Shown here: positions 30,769-38,635 of the stretch, one piece after another
Position numbering within the stretch: position 1 is the first letter of the stretch
How the letters are laid out: each line of letters begins with the position of its first letter
Virus record (IMG/VR): IMGVR_UViG_3300034168_000029
Span: 1 to 39,658 of that record
DNA: 39,658 bases
Reading direction: 5' to 3' (one strand)
Source of the DNA: a virus
Translations under genes and position numbers: made by a program
The notes under the pieces: model-generated
The model's input: only the letters and a program-made list of their open reading frames with translations
The model's database searches: none
What the model was told of the DNA's origin: nothing

Positions 30769-33610
30769 CTGCTTTCTCCGGCGCAATGTAATCGTCTAAG
30801 CTAATGAACTCAGGCGTATTGCAGTTAAACTCCAGCACCTGAACTGGAGGCCCTTTGATCTTGGTGCCGGTCGTAATACGCTTAGCCCCACTACCCACGA
30901 AGACCCCCTTATCGGACAACTGCTTCATTACGTCTTTGTAATTGACCTGCCGTTCCACGCAGTCGGTACGGAAACGCTTAGCCACGATAAACATCTTCTT
31001 GGTATCAGGCTCGTAACGGATAACTAAATCTCCGTACGGCTCTTGCTGTGGTGCCGCTGGCAGCTTGGTGCGCATGTCTACGTCACCGTTAATAACCAGA
31101 ATGTTGCGCATGTTCCGGTTGATAAAGTCACCGACGATGTTCGATGCGTCGTCAATTGGTGCGGCGCTATCCTCACGGACTTCACGAATCATCTTCGTTG
31201 CCCATTTATAAACAGCAGCCATGTCGTAGTCGATCAGCCCCAAGTCCTTAGCAATCAATCCACCTAGTAGGTTACACGCAACGATAGCAGACCAGAATCG
31301 CTCCCGCTGGGTAAGCCGTAACTCTTTATCAATCTTTGCCTGTAGTGACAACAATGTGTGTACAACCTCATCCCGATTACAGACAAGATACTCTGCATAA
31401 ATATCCCCAGCGTGCCCGTAGTTTTCGCGTAGCTGATGGTCGAACATTCGCTTGCCTTCAGCCGTGGAGATCGCATCCGAGTAACCAATCTCGTACTCGA
31501 TAAAGCGCATACGCTCACCGTCCGGTGTGTCCTTCAGCGAACCCAGCTTCTCGTAGAAGCTAGCGTTGGAACTAGCAAGTGACAAGTTCTGCCATGAGGT
31601 CAGGTTAAGCCGTAGCTCATTGGCCTGTGACTTCTGCCGATCTTTACCACGCCCCTGCGACATTGCGTAGGCCATGTCCGAGAAGTCCTCGGGTTTCATG
31701 TTGGTAATCTCGTCCATCGTAAACGGCAAATTGTTCATCACGCCAAGTCTGTGCATACGTGCGTTCATAGTATCTTTCGGAATAGCAACCAATCGCTCAG
31801 GGTGACCCCAGACACTGTTCGCCACGTACAACGTCGTAGACTTACCACTGCCTGACTTCTTAAAAATCACATTTATAATCGCTCCGTTCAAACCCATAAA
31901 TTTTAACAATGGGGCACCAAAGCCTGTCAGCGCAGCAAATGCGTTTGGCTCTAGTCCGGGGCGGTTGTACATATTGAATACTTCTTTCCACTTCTCTATT
32001 GTACCTACTGCTGTCATGTGCTGAGCAATGCTCTTTGTATGGTTCGATGGGGGGCTGTAGAACACACCATCTGCCGTAATCTCCCTATCCCCAACAATGA
32101 ACTTGCTATCGTTATCTGTCCAACCAAATTGAGTTCTCATAAGCTCCGCCTTTCTTGTGTATTGCATCTCTTTAATACTTGCTAGTACAAAGCCAGCAAG
32201 GTTCTCCATTTGTTTCGGGTACGCAGCAACACCCCTTCGCGCCAGAATCTTACGTAGCTCTTCCTTAACGATGATCTGATCTAGCTGCGCCGAAAACTCT
32301 TTAACCCCATCACGCGGCATGTGCAAACGCATCAGCGCAATTTCACCTAGCTCGGGGTCTTCCATACGCTTAACTACATACAAGTCGTGCTCGTAGATAA
32401 GCAAGTCTTCATCTTCGTCGTCCTTAGCTTGCCGGTAGATGCCACCTGTCTTGCCCCGAAAGTACGGAAATGGGAAAGGCGGAATCACTAGGGCAACTGG
32501 CGGCTCTTCCTCGTCTACGGATTCAACTTCGACAAGGTAGCCCGCTTCGGTCGGTACATCACGCGCAACCTCTTGGCCTAGCGTAATAGGCGTAGTGCCT
32601 TTACCCTTGAGTGCACAGCCATCGCAACCGCCGGGGTTCAGCTTCTCAAACGTCGTGCAGTAATGTGGCCCACCGTTACGCTGTAGGTCATGCACCTTTG
32701 CTTCAACTTCGTACGGGTCGTAGCCGGGGTACTTCGCAGATATCTTATGTGCTGCTACCGCACCCTCTTCGCAAAACGCCGCGATGGATAAGGCTGAACG
32801 CCATAAGTCATAGCTTACTGTTTCTTGGTTTTGGAACACGTGGACAAGCTGATTGCAGCCGTTACCTTCGGCGCTCTTTAACATGATCGTCTTAAACTTA
32901 GCGACCTTGTTCTTCATTAGCGACATTGTGAGTGCGCTACGCGGTGCAACACGGCGGGGGGTAAACTGCTTCGCCTCGGATGCACCAATAGTTTGCTTCA
33001 ACTCAGCGTAGTCGATAAACCCGCTGGATGCTACAACCTCAACTGGATTAGCTGGGTCGTCTTTAAAATTTAATGTACCCGGCACGCGCAGTACTCGCGC
33101 AGCCTCGAACACACTAGGGTCTACGATAAGCCCGTGGATATCGCATAGCTCTTTAAGCCGCTGCGACAAAGGGTTCCACTGCTCACGATTAATTACTTCT
33201 GTTAAGTGCCAATATACGTGCCATCCACGCCCTGAGTTAACAATCGTAGGTTTGGGCAGTCCTACGGTCTTGCAAAACCGTTGCAGTTCTTGCAGTCCTG
33301 TTGCTTGATCGATGTAACCGTCAATCTTGCCGGTCTTGGGGTTAGGCACTGCTTTAGTAGGCCCGCAGTCAATGTCGATCCATACCGCCTTAAAGTAAGC
33401 AGCATTATCTTGTTGTCTGTTCTCTCCAGTTGCAAACTTAGCGCAACCAAAATAAACATCGCGTCCTTCCGCTAACAGCGCGGCAACCTCAGTATCGAAT
33501 TCTTCTCTAGTCTCTACAAGCTTTTGCTTCGGGCTCTTATTCTTGATGCCAATAACTGCGTACCAACCCTGTGAGGGCAGCACCGTATCGATCAGATCAA
33601 AGTTAGCCAT
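30737..33610 (-). CDS. Primase-helicase (RepB/AEP-like primase fused to DUF927-type ATPase)
   Basis: This is a 957-residue protein. D79 and D81 in VWIDIDCG with SGRGWHVYW around 126-134 are the archaeo-eukaryotic primase signatures. A Cys-containing region (C318, C329, C332; NPGGCDGCALKG) may bind zinc. The C-terminal half has a Walker A GSGKST (K590) and LPFTMDEI as Walker B, in a DUF927-like helicase context with MSQGRGKDR downstream. It would prime and unwind DNA for the adjacent family A polymerase. No ribosome-binding site is visible before ATG 33610; TATAAC lies 14-19 bases upstream of the ATG, so a very short or absent leader is possible. Confidence 0.85.
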   Translation of the reverse strand: MANFDLIDTVLPSQGWYAVIGIKNKSPKQKLVETREEFDTEVAALLAEGRDVYFGCAKFATGENRQQDNAAYFKAVWIDIDCGPTKAVPNPKTGKIDGYIDQATGLQELQRFCKTVGLPKPTIVNSGRGWHVYWHLTEVINREQWNPLSQRLKELCDIHGLIVDPSVFEAARVLRVPGTLNFKDDPANPVEVVASSGFIDYAELKQTIGASEAKQFTPRRVAPRSALTMSLMKNKVAKFKTIMLKSAEGNGCNQLVHVFQNQETVSYDLWRSALSIAAFCEEGAVAAHKISAKYPGYDPYEVEAKVHDLQRNGGPHYCTTFEKLNPGGCDGCALKGKGTTPITLGQEVARDVPTEAGYLVEVESVDEEEPPVALVIPPFPFPYFRGKTGGIYRQAKDDEDEDLLIYEHDLYVVKRMEDPELGEIALMRLHMPRDGVKEFSAQLDQIIVKEELRKILARRGVAAYPKQMENLAGFVLASIKEMQYTRKAELMRTQFGWTDNDSKFIVGDREITADGVFYSPPSNHTKSIAQHMTAVGTIEKWKEVFNMYNRPGLEPNAFAALTGFGAPLLKFMGLNGAIINVIFKKSGSGKSTTLYVANSVWGHPERLVAIPKDTMNARMHRLGVMNNLPFTMDEITNMKPEDFSDMAYAMSQGRGKDRQKSQANELRLNLTSWQNLSLASSNASFYEKLGSLKDTPDGERMRFIEYEIGYSDAISTAEGKRMFDHQLRENYGHAGDIYAEYLVCNRDEVVHTLLSLQAKIDKELRLTQRERFWSAIVACNLLGGLIAKDLGLIDYDMAAVYKWATKMIREVREDSAAPIDDASNIVGDFINRNMRNILVINGDVDMRTKLPAAPQQEPYGDLVIRYEPDTKKMFIVAKRFRTDCVERQVNYKDVMKQLSDKGVFVGSGAKRITTGTKIKGPPVQVLEFNCNTPEFISLDDYIAPEKADADRGSSVQG

Positions 33611-33632
33611 GTGTTTGTATAGTTATAGGGGT

Positions 33633-33656
33633 AAAAAAGGGGGGATTGCTCCCCCC
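33633..33656 (-). terminator. Intrinsic terminator between the HTH gene and the primase-helicase gene
   Basis: GGGGGGA (33639-33645) and TCCCCCC (33650-33656) pair in a seven-base-pair stem around a four-base loop. The A-run at 33633-33638 gives a six-T run after the stem on the minus strand. It would end the transcript of the three genes at 35251-33679 and separate them from the primase-helicase. Some read-through or a separate promoter is then needed for the latter. Confidence 0.8.
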
Positions 33657-33678
33657 AACCTGCCATCCACGGTAAAAC

Positions 33679-33924
33679 TTATCGGTGCTTTTTCAGTCGT
33701 GACATGTAATCAATAATGCCACGGAGATAACGCTCCTTCGGTAAGGACGTGCCAACGAACCAGTTGTAGAGCGTCGTCCGACTAACCCCAAGCTGGTCCG
33801 CCACTGTGATGACCGGGATGTTTGCCTTAATGCACACACGTCCCAATGCTACGCCCAGTGACCGTACGGTTTTATCGGCACGTCGATTAGCTTCAACTAA
33901 TTGCTGGCTATACCCTAAGCTCAT
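33679..33924 (-). CDS. Small helix-turn-helix regulator (XRE/Cro-like)
   Basis: This is an 81-residue basic protein. A helix-turn-helix is visible at about residues 38-60: TVADQLGVSRTTLYNWFVG followed by TSLP, the usual layout of Cro/C1-type DNA-binding domains. A helical N-terminus and a basic end (SRLKKHR) complete it. Its ribosome-binding site CGGAG is formed by the last codons of the upstream gene. It is the third gene after the promoter at 35370-35397, whose -35 region is a perfect palindrome, so autoregulation of this operon is plausible but untested. Confidence 0.75.
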   Translation of the reverse strand: MSLGYSQQLVEANRRADKTVRSLGVALGRVCIKANIPVITVADQLGVSRTTLYNWFVGTSLPKERYLRGIIDYMSRLKKHR

Positions 33925-33926
33925 AA

Positions 33927-34859
33927 TTACTCCGAGTCATCGCTCCATGCACTGACTACGTCAGCGAGGCTTTTCTTCGGTGCGCTAGACACTTCAGGCT
34001 TCTTGCTAGCACGCTTAACTGGCTCGGACACAACTTCTTCCTCGTCCGGTTCGTCAGCAACATGTACTATGGCTTTCGCCGCAACTGCTTTCGGTGCTGG
34101 TGCAAACTCTTCTGCTTCGCCCTTATCCACAGCGCCTACGCTTAGCGTAATAGCTCTGGTAATATCAGGAGAGTTAACTGCTGTAGCTACAACGTCTTGC
34201 AACTCAGGATGCGCAGCCACAAAATCCACAGCGCGGAACAACACGGACTGATTGTTGTTGTCTTCGTTAAAGCTAATCTCAGTAATAACGCCGTCAACAT
34301 TCTCACCATTAGCGATGATGTAGTCGATGTAGGCATTGAGTGGGAACACTTGGCCTGAACCCTTACCGAAGATAGACTTCGACGCAACTTCGATCTGATA
34401 GATGTGACCGTGGTTATTGGTATCAACTTCATCAGGCAGCACAACAGCAACACGACGCTTGAATGCACAAGCTCGGGTGCCACCTTGACCTGAGCCCTTG
34501 ATGTTCTGTGGGCACAACTCGCATGACTTTGATTGCGGTGCCTTAACATTCGCATCAGGCTTGATGCCGTCATTGGACGAGCAGTCAGGCGGCGTAGGCT
34601 TCGCGCTTGGGTCGTATGCTTCCATGTAGAACGTACGCTGTGTTCTAGCAGGTGCAACACCAACCAGCACAGCACGCAATGGTGCTTTCAGCTTACCCGC
34701 AATATCACCCTTCGCAATACGGAAGAAGATGCCGTTACGTGGGGATATACGGCTTAGCGATGACGAGCTACCTGCACCCATCAAAGACTTGGTTAGTTCG
34801 CTAGGGCCACTCTTAACTACGGATACTTCACGGTTCTTAAAAATTGAGACTTCGCTCAT
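33927..34859 (-). CDS. Candidate single-stranded DNA-binding protein with four-Cys zinc site and acidic tail
   Basis: This is a 310-residue protein. A central domain contains four Cys suited to zinc (C93, C113, C116, C131; CELCPQN and ACAFKRR) between beta-rich segments (YMEAYDPSAKPTPPDC, RRVAVVLPDEV, SIFGKGSGQVFPL). The C-terminal 60 residues are charged and disordered, ending DVVSAWSDDSE, an acidic tip like those of SSB proteins. Its place between primase, helicase and polymerase genes supports a DNA-replication role. I recall close relatives in aquatic phages annotated only as hypothetical, so SSB function is an inference. AAGGAG precedes ATG. Confidence 0.6.
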   Translation of the reverse strand: MSEVSIFKNREVSVVKSGPSELTKSLMGAGSSSSLSRISPRNGIFFRIAKGDIAGKLKAPLRAVLVGVAPARTQRTFYMEAYDPSAKPTPPDCSSNDGIKPDANVKAPQSKSCELCPQNIKGSGQGGTRACAFKRRVAVVLPDEVDTNNHGHIYQIEVASKSIFGKGSGQVFPLNAYIDYIIANGENVDGVITEISFNEDNNNQSVLFRAVDFVAAHPELQDVVATAVNSPDITRAITLSVGAVDKGEAEEFAPAPKAVAAKAIVHVADEPDEEEVVSEPVKRASKKPEVSSAPKKSLADVVSAWSDDSE

Positions 34860-35251
34860 TTGCTTCTCCTTACGGTTATTTTATATTTACTGTCTACTAG
34901 CATACCCGGCGGGAACTTATCTGGGTACTCATCTAAAAACTGTTTCATGTTCGATTGGTGCAGTGATTGTTTAAGCAGACCCAAAGCATCATTGTCTTTT
35001 ATAAACTTATACATAGAGTCCCAATCGCTCGTCATGTACTGTGTTGATACACCACGCATAACTAATCCTGCTGCTGTGTTGATGCTCTTCGCATCGTTCT
35101 CGTTACAAGCCTCAAGCAACTGCTTTTCAACTAAGTCCATCTGTTCTACTAGCAACGCGTCTTCTGCTTTAAACTTCTTACTCAACTCCGTTCGTGCATC
35201 TCGTATCTTTAAATAAATCTTAACTAGCTTATTCGCCGACAGATCATCCAT
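34856..35251 (-). CDS. Conserved early protein of unknown function, upstream of the SSB candidate
   Basis: The start is ATG (minus) at 35251, preceded by AGGAG; an in-frame ATG at 35284 lacks one. The protein has 131 residues. The N-terminal half (MDDLSANKLVKIYLKIRDA, ELSKKFKAEDALLVEQMDL) is coiled coil. The C-terminal half (YMTSDWDSMYKFIKDNDAL, then LHQSNMKQFLDEYPDKFP) forms a small domain ending in DSKYKITVRRSK. I recall the pattern TSDWDSMxKFI...QxNMKQFL...PPG from other aquatic phages next to replication genes. It overlaps the SSB-like gene by four bases. No known function. Confidence 0.7.
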   Translation of the reverse strand: MDDLSANKLVKIYLKIRDARTELSKKFKAEDALLVEQMDLVEKQLLEACNENDAKSINTAAGLVMRGVSTQYMTSDWDSMYKFIKDNDALGLLKQSLHQSNMKQFLDEYPDKFPPGMLVDSKYKITVRRSK

Positions 35252-35369
35252 ATTAGCTCCTTCAAATAAAAAGTGTGGGGTCAACGCGGCTGAAAATCAA
35301 AAACTAAAGGACCACGCCCCCCACTGCCGGTGTTATATGCGCCACCTCCGGCTGGGCTGTTCAGTACTC

Positions 35370-35397
35370 AATATACTCTGTCTCTTGACAATGTCAA
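35370..35397 (-). promoter_or_regulatory. Sigma70-like promoter for the 35251-33679 operon
   Basis: On the minus strand TTGACA (35397-35392) is a perfect -35 box and TATATT (35375-35370) a five-of-six -10 box, separated by 16 bases. The expected transcript would begin near 35363 and have a leader of about 110 bases before ATG 35251. The leader contains GCCGG/CCGGC inverted arms (35352-35348 and 35330-35326). The promoter lies directly after the helicase stop codon. Confidence 0.75.
35385..35397. promoter_or_regulatory. Perfect 13-base palindrome TTGACAATGTCAA, candidate operator
   Basis: Two six-base arms, TTGACA and TGTCAA, surround one central A. One arm is the -35 box of the minus-strand promoter, so a dimeric repressor bound here would block RNA polymerase. 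The HTH protein at 33679-33924, encoded in the same operon, is the obvious candidate ligand. On the plus strand the other arm looks like a -35 box but has no matching -10 box. Confidence 0.55.
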
Positions 35398-36960
35398 CTA
35401 CTTTGTTGAGATTTCTTGTTTGTATAATTCAATGATGCGATTGTGGTTAGCAATATTGCCACGTAGCATCTTGTACAACCTACGTTCTACTTCACTACCG
35501 CTGATGTGTACGATGGTCATGACGTTCTTCTGCCCCGGCCTGTCAATACGTGCGTTAGCTTGCAGATAAGTCTCAACACTAGTCACAGGTGCGTACCATA
35601 TGATTGTGTCTGCTGCGGTAAGCGTAAGTCCATGCGATGCTGCTTGTGGTTGGATGATAAGTACCTTTGGGTCAACCTGACTTTGAAAGCGTTGGATAAT
35701 ATCGTTACGCCGATTAACTGGAACCTGCCCGCTGATAACATCAGTCTTGATACCTGCCTTCTCCAAGTGTTTCTGTAGCAGCGAGATAGTGTGCGTAAAC
35801 GGCACGAACACCAGCACCTTGTGGCTTGACTCCTCAATGACTTCTTGCACTACGTTCAAACGGTTGCTGACATCGAACTCCACAACTTCTTTAGAGTCTG
35901 AATACACAGCGCCGCCAGAGATTTGCAATAGCTTGTTAAGCTTAACGGCTGCGTTAACAGACGTAACCTCCTCGCCACCTGCTTGCATAATCATCACCTG
36001 CTTTAAGATGTTGTAGTACTTGAGCTGTTGCGAGGTCAACGGCACTTCACGTTCGATGTGCGTCACTGCTGGCAGGTCAAGGCACTGCGCCTTCTCAAAG
36101 CGTATCGCTGGCTGTAGTGCGTTATGCACCGTAGTCTCGGCGTTGATTCTAGGTATCCAACGGAACTGCCCAACCTTCTCCATTACCTTGTCGCGGAACT
36201 GCCCAAAGAACTTTGGTATGCCGTCAGGGTTAATCAGTTTAGCTAAGCCGTACGCATCAACGGGGGACTGCGCAGCGGGTGTGCCTGTCAGCATCCACAA
36301 CCAAGTCTGTGGGGTCATCACATCACGTAATGCCTTCCACCGATCTGTTTGCATATTCTTATACGCTGACGCTTCGTCGGCAACGATCAAGTCGAACTCG
36401 CCGTTTTCTTTTATTGCATCACGTACGATGCCAAGCCCGTCGAAGTTAATGATAACGAACTCAGCGTCGCCCTCTATGATTGCCTTGCGTACTTCACGCT
36501 TACCATAAGCAATGTCGCAGCTACGGTGTACTGCGAAACGGAACAGGTCGTTCTGCCATGCGGACTTCATGATCGACAGTGGGCAGATGATAAGCACACG
36601 ACGAATAAGACCTAGCTTCATGAGGTAGTCTGCTGCCCAGATAACTGCCGCTGTCTTACCTGTGCCTTGCTCGTTGAAACAGAACGCACGCTTCCGTAAC
36701 GTCAGAAACGCCGCTGTGTCTCGCTGGTGTGCGAACGGCTTGAACAACCCCGGCCAATCATAGTCCCGCGTGATCGTAGACGGTACGTTCTTGATGCGTA
36801 GCTTAGCTAACTCTTGTGCCTCGTCTAGCCCCCAGAACACCGCAACGTCATGCAGTCCATCACCTAACTCCTTCACGACCTTGCTCTTCTTAATCTTGTC
36901 GGTAACAAGATGTGGCCGTCGTGTGCGAACCACTAGAATCTTATTGTCTACGATTTGCAT
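35398..36960 (-). CDS. SNF2-family (superfamily 2) helicase/ATPase
   Basis: This is a 520-residue protein. Motif I is NEQGTGKT (residues 96-103), motif II DEAS (195-198) in VADEASAYKN, and motif III LTGTP (224-228). The C-terminal RecA-like domain carries VLVFVPFTHTISLL, motif V (ASHGLTLTAADTIIWY) and motif VI (ANARIDRPGQ). This is the compact SNF2-like DNA translocase type common in phage replication modules. It may remodel protein-DNA complexes or assist recombination and replication. The start overlaps the HNH stop (TAATG). AAGGG is the probable ribosome-binding site. Confidence 0.9.
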   Translation of the reverse strand: MQIVDNKILVVRTRRPHLVTDKIKKSKVVKELGDGLHDVAVFWGLDEAQELAKLRIKNVPSTITRDYDWPGLFKPFAHQRDTAAFLTLRKRAFCFNEQGTGKTAAVIWAADYLMKLGLIRRVLIICPLSIMKSAWQNDLFRFAVHRSCDIAYGKREVRKAIIEGDAEFVIINFDGLGIVRDAIKENGEFDLIVADEASAYKNMQTDRWKALRDVMTPQTWLWMLTGTPAAQSPVDAYGLAKLINPDGIPKFFGQFRDKVMEKVGQFRWIPRINAETTVHNALQPAIRFEKAQCLDLPAVTHIEREVPLTSQQLKYYNILKQVMIMQAGGEEVTSVNAAVKLNKLLQISGGAVYSDSKEVVEFDVSNRLNVVQEVIEESSHKVLVFVPFTHTISLLQKHLEKAGIKTDVISGQVPVNRRNDIIQRFQSQVDPKVLIIQPQAASHGLTLTAADTIIWYAPVTSVETYLQANARIDRPGQKNVMTIVHISGSEVERRLYKMLRGNIANHNRIIELYKQEISTK

Positions 36961-37238
36961 TACTTAGCCCTTGGCTTGTTCTTCTTCACCGTGTGGTCTG
37001 CGTTGCGGCTGAACGAACGGTTCTCGCTAGGCTTCTTCAGCTTCAGATTACTAGGTGCATTGGTGCCGCCCTTGCTAAGAGGCACGACGTGGTCGATGTC
37101 CTTGCCCTTGCGGTCAATACCTTTCTTGTCCATCTCGTTACGGGCACGCTGCCTATCCATACGTGTTGGCAGTTCACCGCGTTCTTGCTGCTGTTCGTAC
37201 TCTTTCTTGTACGGCCTTGGTTTGTTTACGTAGGGCAT
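36960..37238 (-). CDS. Small HNH endonuclease
   Basis: This is a 92-residue, very basic protein. The HNH core is visible as D49-H50 in DIDHVVPLSKGG, followed by N64 in APSNLKL and N73 in SENRS, then a Lys-rich tail. It has no NUMOD motif and overlaps its neighbours by TAATG junctions, so it looks like a resident gene of the replication operon rather than a homing element. It may act in DNA processing or packaging, or degrade host DNA. A strong AGGAGG lies upstream of the start. Confidence 0.85.
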   Translation of the reverse strand: MPYVNKPRPYKKEYEQQQERGELPTRMDRQRARNEMDKKGIDRKGKDIDHVVPLSKGGTNAPSNLKLKKPSENRSFSRNADHTVKKNKPRAK

Positions 37239-37603
37239 TATGTTTCCTCCTCGTCGCGGTTAATATATTGACCATATACAACAGTCGCCATACTTCCTGC
37301 GTGTTGTAAAAACGTCCTCAAAATATCTGCTTCGTAATCTCCGCGAAATCGTATGGTGATCGCAGTTACGTCGTCTTGGGTAATCCACTCCTTTGGGTCA
37401 CTTGAGCCTAAGCGGACAGCAATATCGAACGGATACCCACCCATATTGTCAGTACGAAATGATAACGTGCTATACCGAGTAAACTTACTTCCAGAACCAT
37501 AATCGCTTATAGCCACATCAGCTTCCAAAGCGTATTCATTGGGGGCGGTGCATTTAAACTCTGGGTTTTCAATTTTCAAGGGGTCAGGTGCAAAGTAAGA
37601 CAT
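37238..37603 (-). CDS. Early protein of unknown function
   Basis: The start is ATG (minus) at 37603, preceded by AAAAGGATG; a longer in-frame start at 37681 would overlap the nuclease gene. The protein has 121 residues, acidic, beginning MSYFAPDPLKIENPEF. It appears beta-rich in the middle (TRYSTLSFRTDNMGGYPFD, then VTAITIRFRGDYEADILRTF) with a helical end. I do not recognise a family. It lies between a PD-(D/E)XK nuclease and an HNH nuclease and starts one base after the former's stop, so it is probably co-translated with them. Confidence 0.65.
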   Translation of the reverse strand: MSYFAPDPLKIENPEFKCTAPNEYALEADVAISDYGSGSKFTRYSTLSFRTDNMGGYPFDIAVRLGSSDPKEWITQDDVTAITIRFRGDYEADILRTFLQHAGSMATVVYGQYINRDEEET

Positions 37604-37604
37604 G

Positions 37605-38273
37605 TCATCCTTTTCTATTGTGTGCACACTCGGTAACAGGGCAGAACTTGCACAACGGTCCTGACACTGGGTTCCATACATTATTTTTCATTGCTGCTTC
37701 AAGTCTAATTAACTCAGGGTGCATCGTGCTCATGTACGCCATCTTGAACAGTACTTCGTGTTCTTTCTTTATCATTTCATTGCTAACCACAAAGAGCAAC
37801 GCCGATTTGATATACACCACCTCGGGGAACTTTAAGAACAACGCCCCCGCTAATAAGTCTAGCTGCTTGGTGTCTGCGTACTTAGCATTTTTGCTTGTTT
37901 TGTAATCCACAAGGTATGCCGTATCTCCGTTAACAATAACCAAGTCGGCAATGCCGCGCCACCACACGTCTCTCGCAAAGAAATCGCACGGACTGTACTT
38001 CCCCTCGCGTTTCGCCACTCCCAGTTTGAGTTCACAATACTTTTTGCCATCAATACGATTGAGAGCTTCAAGTGTGGGCGCGATAAAACTAAACTTTGGC
38101 GGTATGGGAGTGCCGTCCCTGATATAGTTTTCAGCCGCCGTGTGTAGCTCCTTGCCGTAAACCGTTGCGGTAGTATCTCCATCCTGCACATCCTTTGCGA
38201 TTTTTAAATGGTAATATTTCTTCGGGCATTGGTCGAAGGTTTTGATGCTGCTGTAAGACCAAGCTATTGTCAT
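37605..38273 (-). CDS. PD-(D/E)XK exonuclease, Cas4/RecB-like, with four candidate Fe-S cysteines
   Basis: This is a 222-residue protein. It begins with a Cys-containing segment (SSIKTFDQCPKKYYHL, C16). The motif YGKELH (H44) is followed by WRGIADLV (D110) and LVDYKTSK (D123, K125), the RecB-type nuclease core, then Q137. Three Cys near the end (C208, C211, C216 in CKFCPVTEC) could join C16 to hold a 4Fe-4S cluster as in Cas4 and AddB. It would process DNA ends, probably with the neighbouring polymerase and helicase. There are no CRISPR genes here. It overlaps the upstream gene by ATGA. Confidence 0.85.
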   Translation of the reverse strand: MTIAWSYSSIKTFDQCPKKYYHLKIAKDVQDGDTTATVYGKELHTAAENYIRDGTPIPPKFSFIAPTLEALNRIDGKKYCELKLGVAKREGKYSPCDFFARDVWWRGIADLVIVNGDTAYLVDYKTSKNAKYADTKQLDLLAGALFLKFPEVVYIKSALLFVVSNEMIKKEHEVLFKMAYMSTMHPELIRLEAAMKNNVWNPVSGPLCKFCPVTECAHNRKG

Positions 38274-38635
38274 ACTTCATGTTCCTCGTGGAAAATACCA
38301 TGCCATCGTTCTATCTTCAGGCCGTACTCGCGCCCATGATTGCACCCCTCAAACAAGTCTGCCATCTCAAGGTACGACATCGGCTTACGGTACTTTGTAT
38401 TCACCATCTCAATCTGTTTCCGCCCTTGTTTCTGCCCATTCATTATTCCACTAGGGTAAGCACTGCTCCATGCGGCCTTCCATGCAGCATACAGCGGGTC
38501 GTCTTTGTATAAGCTAGGGTTAACAGCGTAGTTCCCCGGTAGTTCAAGGTTATTTGCAACCATCCACTGCACAAATTTGTTGTCGCATCTGTTTAAGGGT
38601 TTAAGCGGTTTAGGTTTCTTCTTAGCATTCGCCAT
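38270..38635 (-). CDS. Early protein of unknown function next to DNA polymerase
   Basis: The start is ATG (minus) at 38635, preceded by GGAGGAG; a longer in-frame start at 38737 would lie inside the polymerase gene. The protein has 121 residues, basic at the N-terminus (MANAKKKPKPLKPLNRCDN) followed by FVQWMVANNLELPGNY and LYAAWKAAWSSAYPSG. It ends in a KIERWHGIFHEEHEV segment. I do not know the family. It overlaps the polymerase end by 14 bases and the nuclease start by four, so translation is probably coupled to both. Confidence 0.65.
   Translation of the reverse strand: MANAKKKPKPLKPLNRCDNKFVQWMVANNLELPGNYAVNPSLYKDDPLYAAWKAAWSSAYPSGIMNGQKQGRKQIEMVNTKYRKPMSYLEMADLFEGCNHGREYGLKIERWHGIFHEEHEV

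Noticed and set aside
35326-35352. GCCGG/CCGGC inverted arms in the early operon leader as a riboswitch
   Set aside because: Only five paired bases around a long loop and no recognisable riboswitch core, so it is mentioned only as leader structure.
36020-36508. 162-residue plus-strand frame
   Set aside because: It is antisense to the SNF2-like helicase and has no recognisable sequence pattern.
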